DNA from: Gammaproteobacteria bacterium
GTDB lineage: Bacteria; Pseudomonadota; Gammaproteobacteria; SZUA-152
Length of the DNA stretch: 10,725 nucleotides
Direction: 5' to 3'
Assembly: GCA_003229995.1 (NCBI GenBank)
Contig: QIGJ01000085.1
Coordinates: forward strand, 1-10,725
Shown: positions 1 to 9,162 of the stretch, piece after piece
Layout: the number at the start of each line of letters is the position of its first letter
Numbering within the stretch: the stretch's first letter is position 1
Made by a program: the position numbers and the translations under genes
The notes under the pieces: generated by a model
The model's input: only the letters and a program-made list of their open reading frames with translations
The model's database searches: none
Told to the model about the DNA's origin: nothing

Positions 1-1355
1 AAAAATAATGGTTATCAGCACTGATTCAAGCATCAGGCCATACAAGCATTTTCGACCAAAAATCCAGCGACAGGTGGTTGCCTGTGCAGCAGCCCACTTG
101 TCATTCGCGGTGAGATCCACGACGACTCTGGGACTGCTCATTTCTGTTTCCACAACATCAAACTTATCCGGTAATTGTGTCGGTGCATAGTTTGCTGTGC
201 GCTTACACATGCGTTCAATCACGCTACTATGAACCTTGATCTCACCAAGCAGTTTGTTAACACTATGCTTTAGCGCTGGATTACCTGCCCATTCATCGTG
301 CGATACGGCGAATGGCCGCTCTTTGTCACAACGTTTTTCGTTGTGACATAGCGCTTGTAATTCTCTGGGATTATAGCGATAAAACATCGCAAAGCCACTA
401 CGCGAATCATATATGCGCCCGTGTACATGGGCTTCGACACTGACCACATTCATTTTATTTTCACACAACATCAAGCCATGACGACTCGCACGCTCCATCA
501 TCCATTCCAATGTCACATTAGCCATGCCACTACGGTTATACCCTCCGCCGACATTGGAATGCATGCCCGCAAACCATACCTGTTCCACCGTATCCGGAGT
601 ACGGCCATGCTCATCCCACACCCAGGGTCGGCTGTGCGTGCATCATCCAATGCCAGCGCCTGATAGGCGAATTTCACATTATCAGTCAGGTTGTAGTTAT
701 AAAACTGATGAGCTAAAAAAGGGATTTTATCAGTCAGCCACCCCAGACCCACGAAGATCGCGTTGAGCACCCACATGCCAATAGAAGTGATATCAGTACG
801 CTCCGGAAAACCTAATGCCGACACTGTATCCCATACGCCAAGAAACTGTATGTCGATCACGCCGTGCGACTGGCCTTTTTCCTTGGATGGCAGAATCGAC
901 GGCTGTTTCCCATTCAACGCTTTGTATTTTTTAAACTCAGCATCGACCCGTTTGGTGAGTTCAGCATTTGACAAATCACGACCATCCACCAAACCACAGG
1001 CACGTACAAATCCCGAAAAGGCACGAAGGGTTGCCGCACCTCGGCTAAAACCAAACAAATAAATTTTATCGGGCGAGGAGACATCGCTAGGAAAATCATC
1101 ACCTGGCTCATATTCTTGCGCAAGATATTGATAAAGATTACGCACATTAGCGCCAAACCCAAAGCCCACGGCACCACCCAGCATTCGTAAAAATTTATTT
1201 TTTTCAGTGCCGACGCCGTTGTCGTAATGAATCACTTGCAGATTATTAGCGTCATGAATATTCACTGCACGGTACATTTTGTAGACATTGCTGTCCGGCG
1301 TGTATCCCCCTTTATTTCCTGTACCATCAGCGCACAAAACAATGTTCTTACCCAT
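1..1355 (-). pseudogene. DUF2235 (Tle1-like) alpha/beta hydrolase, frameshifted and cut by the window edge
   Basis: The N-terminal part (1355 to about 624) begins MGKNIVLCADGTGN, the usual DUF2235 opening, and carries the lipase-type nucleophile elbow GFSRG at residues 102-106 (Ser104). It reads normally to NYNLTDNVKFAYQALALDD, then leaves the family and stops at 513. A -1 shift at the CCT/TGG junction (626-622) restores homology: DPWVWDEHGRTPDTVEQVWFAG, then HSNVGGGY. That frame stays open to base 1 and ends in a hydrophobic stretch that may start a membrane segment. Start: ATG at 1355 lies 6 nt after a perfect AGGAGG (1367-1362); ATG 1358 is the alternative. Known for the family: some members are type VI secretion phospholipase effectors (Tle1), others are uncharacterised; nothing here shows secretion-system context. 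The site is not a canonical slippery heptamer, so a one-base deletion or a sequencing error is more likely than programmed frameshifting. Confidence 0.85.
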
Positions 1356-1532
1356 CATGCTCCTCCTTAAAATCACTTTTATGAATTCAACAGGATCGAT
1401 TGATTTTCAGCGATGTTACATACCCATTTCTTAGCTTCTTGATTTGGTCCTGAAAATCACGTTTTCTTGCTTCCGCTGAAGCATCGATAGCGATTTAGGT
1501 CTGACTGCACGCTTTTTGTATCACTATAGTAT

Positions 1533-1566
1533 ATTGGTGGAACCGCTGCGCTTGTTCCACCCTACT
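1533..1566 (-). repeat. REP-like palindrome
   Basis: Bases 1536-1543 (GGTGGAAC) pair exactly with 1554-1561 (GTTCCACC), giving an 8-bp stem around a GC-rich 10-nt loop. On the minus strand it reads AGTAGGGTGGAAC, then AGCGCAGCG, then GTTCCACC. The GTAGGGTGG / GCGCAGCG / CCACC layout is the pattern of REP-like intergenic palindromes that recur many times in proteobacterial genomes and are often moved by RAYT (IS200/IS605-type, TnpA-REP) transposases. Only one copy is in this window, so its repeat nature is inferred from resemblance. Confidence 0.6.
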
Positions 1567-1664
1567 GCCGCATCCTTTAAATTCACTCCTTATGCTTGTA
1601 GCCCCCATTCTCGATAGGCTCACTTGTGAAAGTGGAGCGAATTTAAAAGATGCGGCACTACGGT
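1559..1664. repeat. 31-bp imperfect inverted repeat with ~44-bp spacer
   Basis: Arm 1559-1589 and arm 1634-1664 are reverse complements at 27 of 31 positions; the core GCCGCATC-TTTAAATTC is almost perfect. A smaller hairpin, CACTT-gtga-AAGTG, lies at 1621-1634 beside the right arm. The left arm overlaps the right foot of the REP-like palindrome. The whole could be a miniature inverted-repeat element, a pair of REPs in opposite orientation, or a large hairpin in a read-through transcript from argC. I see no target-site duplication that settles this. Confidence 0.55.
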
Positions 1665-1738
1665 TTTACTCTGTGTTGAATAGAGCGCAATAAAATGCTT
1701 CGGATCGCTCCAGGGTTCATTTTCATAAGACAGCACCC

Positions 1739-2794
1739 TCAGGCAGGGTGACAGCCTGTCCGCTGTAACCCGGCAGCACGATCAAGCCCAAACATCAGGT
1801 TCATATTTTCAATACCAACCTGTGCCCCACCCTTCCCGAGACTGTCCAGTACACTAAACACCACTATCCGGTTTCTTTTTTCATCCACATCCAGTCCGAT
1901 ATAACAGTAATTAGTACCTGAAACTGTGCTTACCCAGGGATAAGCTCGGTATTGCCAGGCGTCATTCTGATTCGCAGGAAGATCATATACCCTGATAAAC
2001 GGGTGATCCTTATAGAAACTGCGATAAAGCTCCAGCAAACTTTTCCGGGAAACTGTTTTGAGGTTAAACGCATGGCATACATTCAGTATGCCCCGTGTAA
2101 TGGGCACATAGATCGGTGTGAAGTGTACATGTACATCGTCATCAGTCAGTCGTGACAATTCCTGCTCCATCTCGTAGCTGTGTCGATGATCCACCACGTT
2201 ATAGGGCACCAGGTTATTACCGATTTCGGGGTGGTGTGCTGCACGGGATAATTCAGCCCCTACACCAGCCGTACCCGACAAGCCATTAACGACCAGGGAG
2301 CGGGTATCCACCAGCCTTTCCTTGAGCAGGGGGGCTAATCCCAATATCGCTGCTGAGGAAAAACAGCCGGGGTTAGCAATCAATCTTGCTTGTTTAATAT
2401 CATCAAGGTGAAATTCAGAAAGGCCATATACGGATTCTTCTGCTAGTGACCACTCGGTATGGGGCTGACCGTATACCTGCTCCCAGGTGGGTTGGGAATC
2501 CAGGCGGAAAGCTGCTCCTAAATCAATAACCTTGCAGCCTGTTTCCAGAAGCCGGGGAGCTATTGCCAAAGAAGCCGATGTCGGCAAAGCCATAAACACG
2601 ACATCGCACGCGGATATGTCATCAGGGTGAATCAGCTCAATACCCTGGCCATACAGGTTTGGATGGTCGTTTTCGATTCGCCCCGGCGTACGACTGGTTG
2701 CCCAGGCAAGTTCAGCTCCGGAGTGATTTAATAGCACCCGAATGACTTCGCCACCCATGTAACCGGTTGCTCCAAGCACACCCACTTTAATCAT
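1739..2794 (-). CDS. argC: N-acetyl-gamma-glutamyl-phosphate reductase (ArgC)
   Basis: Third enzyme of arginine biosynthesis: NADPH-dependent reduction of N-acetylglutamyl phosphate to the semialdehyde, in the cytoplasm. At 351 aa it is the usual type-1 length. Visible motifs are the dinucleotide-binding GATGYMGGE at residues 8-16, DLGAAFRLD at 91-99 (family DLSADFRL), the active-site Cys144 in NPGCFSS, a region from about 168 to 210 ending in YNVVDHRHSYEMEQEL, and GKGGAQVGIENMNLMFG near the C-terminus. Variations on the commonest forms (GAAF for ADFR, LSGTAGVG for SGVSGAG) suggest a divergent subgroup, but the catalytic Cys is intact. ATG 2794 lies 7 nt after GGAGGA (2807-2802). It follows truB by 105 bp on the same strand, so it may be read from the upstream operon or have its own control. 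A small CACCCT/AGGGTG hairpin straddles the stop codon. Confidence 0.95.
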   Translation of the reverse strand: MIKVGVLGATGYMGGEVIRVLLNHSGAELAWATSRTPGRIENDHPNLYGQGIELIHPDDISACDVVFMALPTSASLAIAPRLLETGCKVIDLGAAFRLDSQPTWEQVYGQPHTEWSLAEESVYGLSEFHLDDIKQARLIANPGCFSSAAILGLAPLLKERLVDTRSLVVNGLSGTAGVGAELSRAAHHPEIGNNLVPYNVVDHRHSYEMEQELSRLTDDDVHVHFTPIYVPITRGILNVCHAFNLKTVSRKSLLELYRSFYKDHPFIRVYDLPANQNDAWQYRAYPWVSTVSGTNYCYIGLDVDEKRNRIVVFSVLDSLGKGGAQVGIENMNLMFGLDRAAGLQRTGCHPA

Positions 2795-2811
2795 GACGCA
2801 GTCCTCCGTTT

Positions 2812-2831
2812 TTATTCCGAAAATGGAATAA
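2812..2831. promoter_or_regulatory. Inverted repeat just upstream of the argC ribosome binding site
   Basis: TTATTCC and GGAATAA form perfect 7-bp arms around a 6-nt centre, ending 4 nt before the GGAGGA of argC. It resembles but does not match the E. coli ARG box (TGAAT-4-ATTCA), so it is only a candidate operator. As RNA it would be an A/U-rich hairpin next to the Shine-Dalgarno. A second short dyad, TGGTT-tattt-AACCA, lies at about 2871-2885, nearer truB. Confidence 0.35.
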
Positions 2832-2899
2832 CCGTAACCAAAAACCGGCAGGCATTACAGATACAGTCTATGGTTTATTTAACCAGTACAGAAAAAATG

Positions 2900-3820
2900 T
2901 CAGTGATTACTCAACAGCCGTTTAGGCGCAACCCGGCCGTCATCCAGCACGGTGCCCAGTCCCAGAAAGCGTTTGTCGCTGGCATACAGGCGCACCCAAC
3001 CACGGTCTTTGAGCTGCGGCACAAAGACTGCTTGCCCCTGACAGAGATAAAAGCTGGCCTCTTCCGGGAGGCACACCTCTGGCCAGTCCGGCAGGGTGGA
3101 TTCCATGGGTAACAGCAATTCGTCCAGTGCGTGTAGGCCTGATTGCTCCACAATGGCTTGCAGGAATTCCAGTGTATACATGGTATGTCCTTCCAGCGCA
3201 CCGACACCGGTACGTCGCAGGGCTGCTACGTGAGCACCACAACCCAGTACTTCACCGATGTCTTCAGCCAGTACACGAATATAGGTGCCTTTGCTGCAAC
3301 GCACATCCAGTTCCAGCTCATCACTTTCCAACCTCAGTAATTTCAGGGAATGAAGAGTGATATCACGCGGCTCGCGCTCAACCTCAATACCCTGATGGGC
3401 CAATTTATAAAGAGGCTGACCTCCCCGTTTGATCGCGGAATGCATGGGAGGGATTTGCTGGCTCTGACCCAGAAAGCTTTCCAGCACCTCTTGTACCTGT
3501 GCGACAGCAAGCTCCCCTACGGGTCGTATTTCGCGGATTTCACCATCGGCATCACCACTGTCGGTGGTTACTCCCAGCTTACAGGTTGCTCGATATTCCT
3601 TATCTGCAGAAAGCAGAAAACCGGAAATTTTGGTGGCCTCTCCAAGACAAATGGGTAGCATGCCTGATGCCAGCGGATCAAGACTGCCGGTATGCCCTGC
3701 CTTGTTCGCATTAAAAAGCCGTTTGACCGTTTGCAGGGCGGCATTGGAGGTAATGCCGGTGGGTTTATCCAACAGCAGTACACCATTCACACTTCGGCCA
3801 CGGTTACGACGACGCGCCAC
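2900..3820 (-). CDS. truB: tRNA pseudouridine(55) synthase TruB
   Basis: Isomerises U55 to pseudouridine in the T-loop of nearly all tRNAs and also acts as a tRNA chaperone. The 306 residues match the family length (E. coli 314). The catalytic Asp48 lies in GHTGSLDPLASG (42-53), followed by KEYRATCKLGVTTDSGDADG (74-93) with the conserved substrate-binding Tyr76. The C-terminal ~60 residues, ending GTVLDDGRVAPKRLLSNH, form the PUA-like domain. The start is GTG at 3820: GGAG lies 7 nt upstream and MARRR..VNGVLLLDKPTGITSN aligns with the family N-terminus. It is last of the translation operon here; rbfA ends 82 bp upstream. The usual downstream rpsO and pnp are absent and argC follows instead. 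Confidence 0.97.
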   Translation of the reverse strand: MARRRNRGRSVNGVLLLDKPTGITSNAALQTVKRLFNANKAGHTGSLDPLASGMLPICLGEATKISGFLLSADKEYRATCKLGVTTDSGDADGEIREIRPVGELAVAQVQEVLESFLGQSQQIPPMHSAIKRGGQPLYKLAHQGIEVEREPRDITLHSLKLLRLESDELELDVRCSKGTYIRVLAEDIGEVLGCGAHVAALRRTGVGALEGHTMYTLEFLQAIVEQSGLHALDELLLPMESTLPDWPEVCLPEEASFYLCQGQAVFVPQLKDRGWVRLYASDKRFLGLGTVLDDGRVAPKRLLSNH

Positions 3821-3902
3821 AATTATTCTCCAAAAGCATTAAAAAAGAAACGGGAGGGTTACTGCTCAAACCCAAGTTGCTGCTTAAACCACAATTCAGG
3901 TA

Positions 3903-4334
3903 TTACGTTTTTTCAGGCCGGGAGTCAGCAGGTTTGTTTGTTGGCTCGTCAGCTCCCGCAGAGGATGTGCCTGACTGTTTGATCAGGTCCGTCAAACGAT
4001 TCCCGTATTCCATCGAGGAATCGTAAATAAAAACCAACTGGGGCGTAGTGCGTAACTTGAGACGCCGGGCCAATGCGGTACGTAAATAACCGGCAGCTTT
4101 GTTCAGGGCTAGCGTGCTGTTTTCGACGGATTTTTTTGCCTGTTCTTTATCCGCCAGATTTTCATCCAACACCGTAAAATACACACGCGCTCGTTCAAAT
4201 TCATGCGTGACATCGACGCCAGTGACGGTGACCATGCCCACTCGCGGATCACCCAGTTCCATCTGGATCAACTCTGCCATATGCCGCTGAATCTGATCTG
4301 CTACCCGGCGAGTGCGGCTGAATTCTTTGGCCAT
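3903..4334 (-). CDS. rbfA: 30S ribosome-binding factor RbfA
   Basis: Binds the immature 30S subunit near the 5' end of 16S rRNA and helps late maturation, which matters especially in the cold. The 143 aa (E. coli 133) begin MAKEFSRTRRVADQIQRHMAELIQ and continue with the single KH-like fold: DPRVGMVTVTGVDVT, then ARVYFTVL, then AGYLRTALARRLKLRTTPQLVF with DSSMEYGNRLTDLI. The last ~20 residues are a low-complexity polar tail, as is common. ATG 4334 is preceded by GGAG with 9 nt spacing. It sits 40 bp after infB, which suggests co-transcription. RimP, encoded at the head of the same operon, works in the same assembly pathway. Confidence 0.96.
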   Translation of the reverse strand: MAKEFSRTRRVADQIQRHMAELIQMELGDPRVGMVTVTGVDVTHEFERARVYFTVLDENLADKEQAKKSVENSTLALNKAAGYLRTALARRLKLRTTPQLVFIYDSSMEYGNRLTDLIKQSGTSSAGADEPTNKPADSRPEKT

Positions 4335-4374
4335 TACGAGTTACTCCATAAGTCCATCAGCAAACAGACCGGTG

Positions 4375-6897
4375 TTACAGGGTACGCTTGACTTCAACTT
4401 GTTCAAAGACTTCAATTTGATCACCTGTTTTTATGTCGTTGTAGTTTTTCACACCGATACCACATTCTGTACCAGAACGCACTTCCTGCACGTCATCCTT
4501 GAAGCGACGTAGCGATTCCAGCTCACCCTCGTAAATCACCACATTGTCGCGCAATACACGAATGGGATTGTTTCGTTTCACCACGCCTTCCGTCACCATG
4601 CAGCCTGCTATAGCGCCCAGTTTGGGAGAACGGAAAACATCGCGCACTTCGGCAAGACCCACGATTTCCTCTTTGAATTCCGGTGCCAACATACCGCTCA
4701 GTGAATTTTTCACTTCATCAATGGCATCGTAAATCACACTGTAATAGTGCAGGTCGATACCATCTTCTTCGATAATGCGTTTTGCTGACGCATCGGCGCG
4801 CACATTAAAACCAATCATGACTGCCGAAGAGGCTACCGCCAGATTGACATCAGATTCATTGATACCGCCCACACCACTGGCGACAATTTTCACCTTCACT
4901 TCGTCTGTGGACAGTTTTATTAACGACTCATTAAGGGCTTCCACCGAACCTTGCACATCCGCCTTCACCACCAAGTTGAGGGTATTCACTTCGCCCTCTT
5001 CCATTTGCGAGAACATGCTTTCCAGTTTGGCTTTTTGTTGACGCGCCAGTTTCACATCGCGGAATTTCCCTTGACGGAACAACGCCACTTCACGCGCCTT
5101 ACGTTCATCGTCCACTACCAGCATTTCATCGCCTGCATTGGGCGTACCCGAGAGACCCAATACTTCTACAGGAATCGATGGGCCAGCTTCGGCGGTGGGC
5201 TGGCCATTTTCGTCCAACAACGCGCGTACCCTGCCATATTCCTGACCGGCAAGCACCATATCACCCTTGCGCAAAGTACCACTTTGCACCAGCACCGTTG
5301 CCACCGTGCCGCGTCCTTTGTCCAGACGTGATTCAATGACCACGCCGCGTGCGGGTGTATCTTTCACGGCCTTGAGTTCCAGCACTTCTGCTTGCAGAGA
5401 AATCGCTTCCAGTAATTTGTCAACACCTTCACCGGTCAATGCGGACACATGCAAAAACTGTGTATCACCACCCCAGTCTTCCGGCACCACTTCTTCGGCC
5501 ACTAATTCCTGTTTGACGCGATCCGGTTGTGCGTCTTCTTTATCAATTTTATTCACCGCCACCACTAATGGCACATTGGCAGCTCTGGCATGCTGAATGG
5601 CCTCTTTGGTTTGTGGCATAACACCATCATCAGCTGCCACAACCAGTACAACAATATCGGTGGCTTTCGCGCCACGAGCCCGCATCGCAGTAAACGCTGC
5701 ATGTCCCGGTGTATCCAAAAAGGTGATCGGACCAAGATCAGTATCCACATGGTAAGCACCAATGTGCTGGGTAATACCCCCTGCCTCGCCTGCGGCCACT
5801 TTTGATTTTCGAATGTAGTCCAACAGCGATGTTTTACCGTGGTCAACATGACCCATGATGGTAACGGCAGGCGCACGCGTTATCCGCTCACCTTCAGCAT
5901 CGGATACCTGCGTAATACTTTCTTCCAGCGCATTGTCACTCACCAGTACGGCTTTGTGGCCCATTTCTTCTACAATAATGATTGCGGTTTCCTGATCCAG
6001 TACCTGATTGATCGTCACCATGCTGCCCATGCCCATCATCACTTTGATGACCGCAGCCGCCTTTACGGCCATTTTTTGTGCGAGTTCGCCCACGGTAATG
6101 GTTTCGGCAATGCTGACATCATGCACGACAGGTGCCACGGGCATTTCAAAACCATGTTCAGTCGGTACGGAAGACACTGCGCCACGGGCACGCCGGGGTT
6201 TCTTTTTGCGGCGACCTGATTTACTGGCATCCACATGCAGTTCTTTGCGACCATATTTTGTCGATTTTTCGGCTTTCCCCGACTTGTCTGCGCGTTCACG
6301 TTTCGCACCGCGCTTGTCGGTGGCTTTTTCCGTTGTCAGCTGAACGGGAGTCACAGGCGCAACCGCTGCTGCCTCTGCGGCTTTTTTTAATGCCGCTTCT
6401 TCCTGTTTTTTGGTCTCTGCTTCGGCCAGGCGCTCCTGTTCTTCCCGGGCCTTTACTTCGTTTGCATCAACACGACGCTGACGCTCAAGCTCAGCCATTT
6501 TTTCTGCATCAAGGCGATCCTGTGCAATTTTATCGGTTTCCACCTTGAGCTTTTCAGCCTCTTCGGAAACAACTTCGCTGCGTTTCATGTAAGTTCGTTT
6601 TTTACGTACTTCAACATTGACTGTTTTACCGCGCGTTGCACCACGCCCAGCACCGCTCGGTTGTTTCAATTCAGAAACTGTCTTGCGGCGCAAGGTAATT
6701 TTTTTCGGCTCACTGGCCTTTATTTCCCCACCACCGTGGGTATCACGCAGAAAATCCAGCAACTGCATTTTCTCCTCGTCGCTAACGATTTGCTCGCCGC
6801 TTTCAAACGACATGCCAGCCTTGTCCAGCTGTCCCAGTAAACGGTCCACTGGAACACTCAAGACTTCAGCTAATTGTTTTACACTTACGCCTGACAT
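4375..6897 (-). CDS. infB: Translation initiation factor IF-2
   Basis: GTPase that delivers fMet-tRNA to the 30S P site and promotes subunit joining. The 840 aa (E. coli 890) show an IF2_N domain at 1-55 ([11 protein letters not shown]..), an IF2-associated stretch ([11 protein letters not shown]) near 67, a long Lys/Glu/Ala-rich linker (~105-240) predicted to be helical, and a second IF2_N-like segment (~265-320). The G domain follows: G1 GHVDHGKT 349-356, switch [11 protein letters not shown] 373-382, G3 DTPGH 395-399, G4 NKID 449-452, G5 SAL 485-487. The C-terminal beta-barrel and initiator-tRNA domain end in VEVKRTL. Start chosen as ATG 6897 ([13 protein letters not shown]) just after GGGGGAAG; a TTG at 6909 is in frame but lies within that ribosome binding site. 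nusA ends 22 bp upstream. Confidence 0.97.
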   Translation of the reverse strand: MSGVSVKQLAEVLSVPVDRLLGQLDKAGMSFESGEQIVSDEEKMQLLDFLRDTHGGGEIKASEPKKITLRRKTVSELKQPSGAGRGATRGKTVNVEVRKKRTYMKRSEVVSEEAEKLKVETDKIAQDRLDAEKMAELERQRRVDANEVKAREEQERLAEAETKKQEEAALKKAAEAAAVAPVTPVQLTTEKATDKRGAKRERADKSGKAEKSTKYGRKELHVDASKSGRRKKKPRRARGAVSSVPTEHGFEMPVAPVVHDVSIAETITVGELAQKMAVKAAAVIKVMMGMGSMVTINQVLDQETAIIIVEEMGHKAVLVSDNALEESITQVSDAEGERITRAPAVTIMGHVDHGKTSLLDYIRKSKVAAGEAGGITQHIGAYHVDTDLGPITFLDTPGHAAFTAMRARGAKATDIVVLVVAADDGVMPQTKEAIQHARAANVPLVVAVNKIDKEDAQPDRVKQELVAEEVVPEDWGGDTQFLHVSALTGEGVDKLLEAISLQAEVLELKAVKDTPARGVVIESRLDKGRGTVATVLVQSGTLRKGDMVLAGQEYGRVRALLDENGQPTAEAGPSIPVEVLGLSGTPNAGDEMLVVDDERKAREVALFRQGKFRDVKLARQQKAKLESMFSQMEEGEVNTLNLVVKADVQGSVEALNESLIKLSTDEVKVKIVASGVGGINESDVNLAVASSAVMIGFNVRADASAKRIIEEDGIDLHYYSVIYDAIDEVKNSLSGMLAPEFKEEIVGLAEVRDVFRSPKLGAIAGCMVTEGVVKRNNPIRVLRDNVVIYEGELESLRRFKDDVQEVRSGTECGIGVKNYNDIKTGDQIEVFEQVEVKRTL

Positions 6898-6919
6898 AAC
6901 TTCCCCCAATCACTTAACT

Positions 6920-8434
6920 CTACTGTTCGCCAGCCGCTGTATCCTCAGCAAACCAGGGAGCTCGTGCGGTCATAATCAATTTACCGGCCCGTTCTTCATC
7001 CATATCTTCGATTTCCATTAATTCGTCAACGGATTGCTCCGCCAAGTCTTCCATGGTGATCACATCACGACTGGCCAGGACAAAAGCCAGATGCTGATCC
7101 ATTCCATCCATTGTCAGCAAATCTTCTGCTGGCTGTTTTTCGTCCAGCACTTCTTCCTGTACTAGCGCCTTGGTCAGCAATACATCTTTGGAACGATTAC
7201 GCAATTCATTCACAATATCTTCGTCAAATTCTTCAATGGCCAGCATTTCTTCCAATGGCACATAGGCAATTTCCTCGATACTGGTAAAACCTTCCTGCAC
7301 GAGGATACCGGCAAATTCTTCGTCTACATCCAGCTGCGTCATAAACAATTGCAAAGCGGCCTTACCCTCCTTCTCACCTTTTTCCGACAGTTGCTCGTCA
7401 GACATCACGTTGATTGTCCAGCCGGTCAACTCACTGGCAAGACGCACATTTTGCCCACCACGACCAATGGCCTGCGAAAGTTGTTCTTCTTCCACGGCAA
7501 TATCCATGGCATTGTTTTCTTCATCCACCACGATGGACACCACTTCTGCGGGCGACATGGCATTAATGACAAACTGCGCCGGGTTTTCATCCCAAAGAAT
7601 AATATCGACACGTTCGTCGGCCAGTTCGTTGGACACCGCACGCACCCGCGAACCCCGCATGCCAACACAGGCACCCACCGGATCGATACGGGCATCATTG
7701 GATTTAACCGCAATTTTTGCACGCGAACCCGGATCACGCGCAGCCGCCAGAATATCAATCAGACCTTCACCCACTTCGGGGATTTCCAGCTTGAACAATT
7801 CGATCAGTAATTCCGGTGCTGTGCGACTCACAAACAATTGTGGGCCACGCATTTCGGAACGTACGTCTTTCAAATAGCCTCGCACACGGTCACCTGGGCG
7901 CACAGCCTCACGCGGTATCATATCTTCGCGCGGCACCAGAGCTTCAACATTTTCGCCAAGGTCCATAATAATGTTGCCTTTGTCCAGGCGCTTGACCACA
8001 CCCATCACCAATTCGCCAATACGTCCCTTAAAGGCCTCGACAACGTGCGCACGCTCGGCATCACGCACCTTTTGCACAATGACCTGCTTCGCAGCCTGTG
8101 CCGCAATACGCCCAAACTCAGCAGATTCCATCAGTTCCTCGATGAACTCTCCGGCGTTGATATCCGAGTTTTTCTTCAGCGCATAAGTCAGCTTGATTTG
8201 TGTGTCGGGATCCTCAAAATCTTCGGAATCATCTTCAAACACTTCCCAGACACGAAAGGTTTTGTATTCACCCGTCGCCCGGTCGATATCGACACGCACA
8301 CTGATGTCCATGCCGCTAAGCTTTTTGCTGGCCGTCGCCAACGCTGCTTCAATGGCACCAAAAATCGTTTCTTTGTCGAGTCCTTTCTCATTCGATACGG
8401 CATCTGCAACCATCAATATTTCTTTGCTGTTCAT
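6920..8434 (-). CDS. nusA: Transcription termination/antitermination factor NusA
   Basis: Binds RNA polymerase and nascent RNA; promotes pausing and intrinsic termination, and takes part in rRNA antitermination. The 504 aa (E. coli 495) have the full layout: RNAP-binding N-terminal domain 1-127, S1 domain ~132-203, KH1 with GMRG at 258-261, KH2 with GRGG at 324-327, then two acidic repeats (~365-420 and ~442-494) of the gammaproteobacterial type. The second contains [21 protein letters not shown]. Start chosen at ATG 8434 because [18 protein letters not shown] aligns with E. coli MNKEILAVVEAVSNEKA. In-frame ATGs at 8449, 8452 and 8458 would add up to 8 residues without homology. The preceding Shine-Dalgarno is weak (GAGG or AGAG). 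The 127-bp gap to rimP is AT-rich. Confidence 0.97.
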   Translation of the reverse strand: MNSKEILMVADAVSNEKGLDKETIFGAIEAALATASKKLSGMDISVRVDIDRATGEYKTFRVWEVFEDDSEDFEDPDTQIKLTYALKKNSDINAGEFIEELMESAEFGRIAAQAAKQVIVQKVRDAERAHVVEAFKGRIGELVMGVVKRLDKGNIIMDLGENVEALVPREDMIPREAVRPGDRVRGYLKDVRSEMRGPQLFVSRTAPELLIELFKLEIPEVGEGLIDILAAARDPGSRAKIAVKSNDARIDPVGACVGMRGSRVRAVSNELADERVDIILWDENPAQFVINAMSPAEVVSIVVDEENNAMDIAVEEEQLSQAIGRGGQNVRLASELTGWTINVMSDEQLSEKGEKEGKAALQLFMTQLDVDEEFAGILVQEGFTSIEEIAYVPLEEMLAIEEFDEDIVNELRNRSKDVLLTKALVQEEVLDEKQPAEDLLTMDGMDQHLAFVLASRDVITMEDLAEQSVDELMEIEDMDEERAGKLIMTARAPWFAEDTAAGEQ

Positions 8435-8561
8435 CGCTCTCTGCCTCATCATAGCCATGGCCTGTTACCCAGGGCATTTAGATTTTTTCTTTAACTTGTT
8501 GCTCTCAATTTACTGCTATTTTTTTACTACGATTTTTGCAAGCCTGTTGACACTTCACACA

Positions 8562-9017
8562 CTAAAAATCAGCAATCAGATTTGCCTTATCAACAGCACC
8601 CAGCGCCAATACCAATTCATTTTCACCAATATTCACGATTACCTGCTCATTTTCGACACCCTGCAAGGTACCCTTGAACTTGCGTTGCCCATTAATCGGC
8701 GTTACCAACTTCAATTTAACTTTATGGCCTGCAAACTGCGCAAAATGTTCCAGCGTAAACAATGGTCGATCCAGTCCTGGCGATGATACCTCCAACTGAT
8801 ACTGTCCCTGGATAACATCCTCCACATCCAGCACACCACTCAATTGGTGGCTCACACGCTGACAATCACTCACATCAACGCCATTCTCTTTGTCAATATA
8901 CACACGCAACAGGCCGCGATTGCCCTGTTTGCCGTATTCAATGCCCACGAGTTCGCAGTCCAATGATTCGACCACCGGGGCGATAAGCACCTGTATACGC
9001 GCTGGTATCTGCCGCAC
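8562..9017 (-). CDS. rimP: Ribosome maturation factor RimP
   Basis: Cytoplasmic factor for early 30S assembly. The sequence matches RimP throughout: LIAPVVESLDCELVGIEY, LRVYIDKENGVDVSDC, SHQLSGVLDVEDVI, the signature LEVSSPGLDRPLF, and the C-terminal SH3-like domain ending KANLIADF. The frame extends to an ATG at 9065 (167 aa), but that adds 16 residues not normally present and has no good ribosome binding site. GTG at 9017 gives 151 aa, the family length (E. coli ~150), and is preceded by GGAG (9028-9025) at a 7-nt spacing, so I take it as the start; ATG 9065 remains possible. It is first gene of the rimP-nusA-infB-rbfA-truB operon, with a promoter at 9131-9103. Confidence 0.95.
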   Translation of the reverse strand: MRQIPARIQVLIAPVVESLDCELVGIEYGKQGNRGLLRVYIDKENGVDVSDCQRVSHQLSGVLDVEDVIQGQYQLEVSSPGLDRPLFTLEHFAQFAGHKVKLKLVTPINGQRKFKGTLQGVENEQVIVNIGENELVLALGAVDKANLIADF

Positions 9018-9102
9018 AATCCCGCTCCAATTACGCACTTTTTCCAGAAACAAAAAATGGGCCATAGGCCCACCGTCACATTAACCACTTTAATCAAGAG
9101 CA

Positions 9103-9131
9103 ATTATAGCGCCTGACGGTCTGCACACCAA
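9103..9131 (-). promoter_or_regulatory. sigma70-type promoter of the rimP-nusA-infB operon
   Basis: On the minus strand a -35 TTGGTG (9131-9126) and a perfect -10 TATAAT (9108-9103) are separated by 17 bp, so transcription should begin near 9096. This gives a leader of about 80 nt to the GTG start of rimP, or about 30 nt to ATG 9065. TGCTCTT right after the -10 (9102-9096) resembles the core of a boxA element but overlaps the expected start point, so it would be incomplete in RNA from this promoter. Confidence 0.7.
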
Positions 9132-9162
9132 ACTGCACCAGCATTTCAGCCGTTGTTCTAAC

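Larger units (their letters stand above)
1356..1738. other. Intergenic stretch between argC and the DUF2235 gene
   Basis: No coding region is supported in these 383 bases. The part next to the DUF2235 gene (1377-1530) is plain sequence apart from the AGGAGG ribosome binding site at 1362-1367. The middle holds a REP-like palindrome (1533-1566) and the left arm of a long inverted repeat (1559-1589); the right arm is at 1634-1664. The end next to argC (1682-1710) has a loose GAGCG...CGCTC pairing. I see no convincing promoter for the DUF2235 gene. A TATAGT at 1530-1525 on the minus strand could be a -10 but has no good -35. Confidence 0.6.

Noticed and set aside
1734..1750. Hairpin CACCCT/AGGGTG across the argC stop codon
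   Set aside because: No T-run follows on the minus strand, so it is not supported as an intrinsic terminator.
3845..3876. Hairpin GGGTT-N8-AACCC with a T-rich tail between rbfA and truB
   Set aside because: The stem has only 5 bp and the T-run is offset by several bases; at most a weak attenuator inside the operon.
7838..8494. Long plus-strand open frames opposite nusA and infB (up to 218 aa)
   Set aside because: They are antisense to strongly conserved genes, are rich in His/Thr/Ser from reverse-complement codons, and have no recognisable domain or ribosome binding site.
8459..8561. Possible separate nusA promoter in the rimP-nusA gap
   Set aside because: The gap is AT-rich, but no -35/-10 pair with proper spacing stands out; co-transcription with rimP is simpler.
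9088..9102. boxA-like TGCTCTT in the rimP leader
   Set aside because: It matches only the first seven bases of boxA and overlaps the predicted start point, so it would be largely absent from the main transcript.
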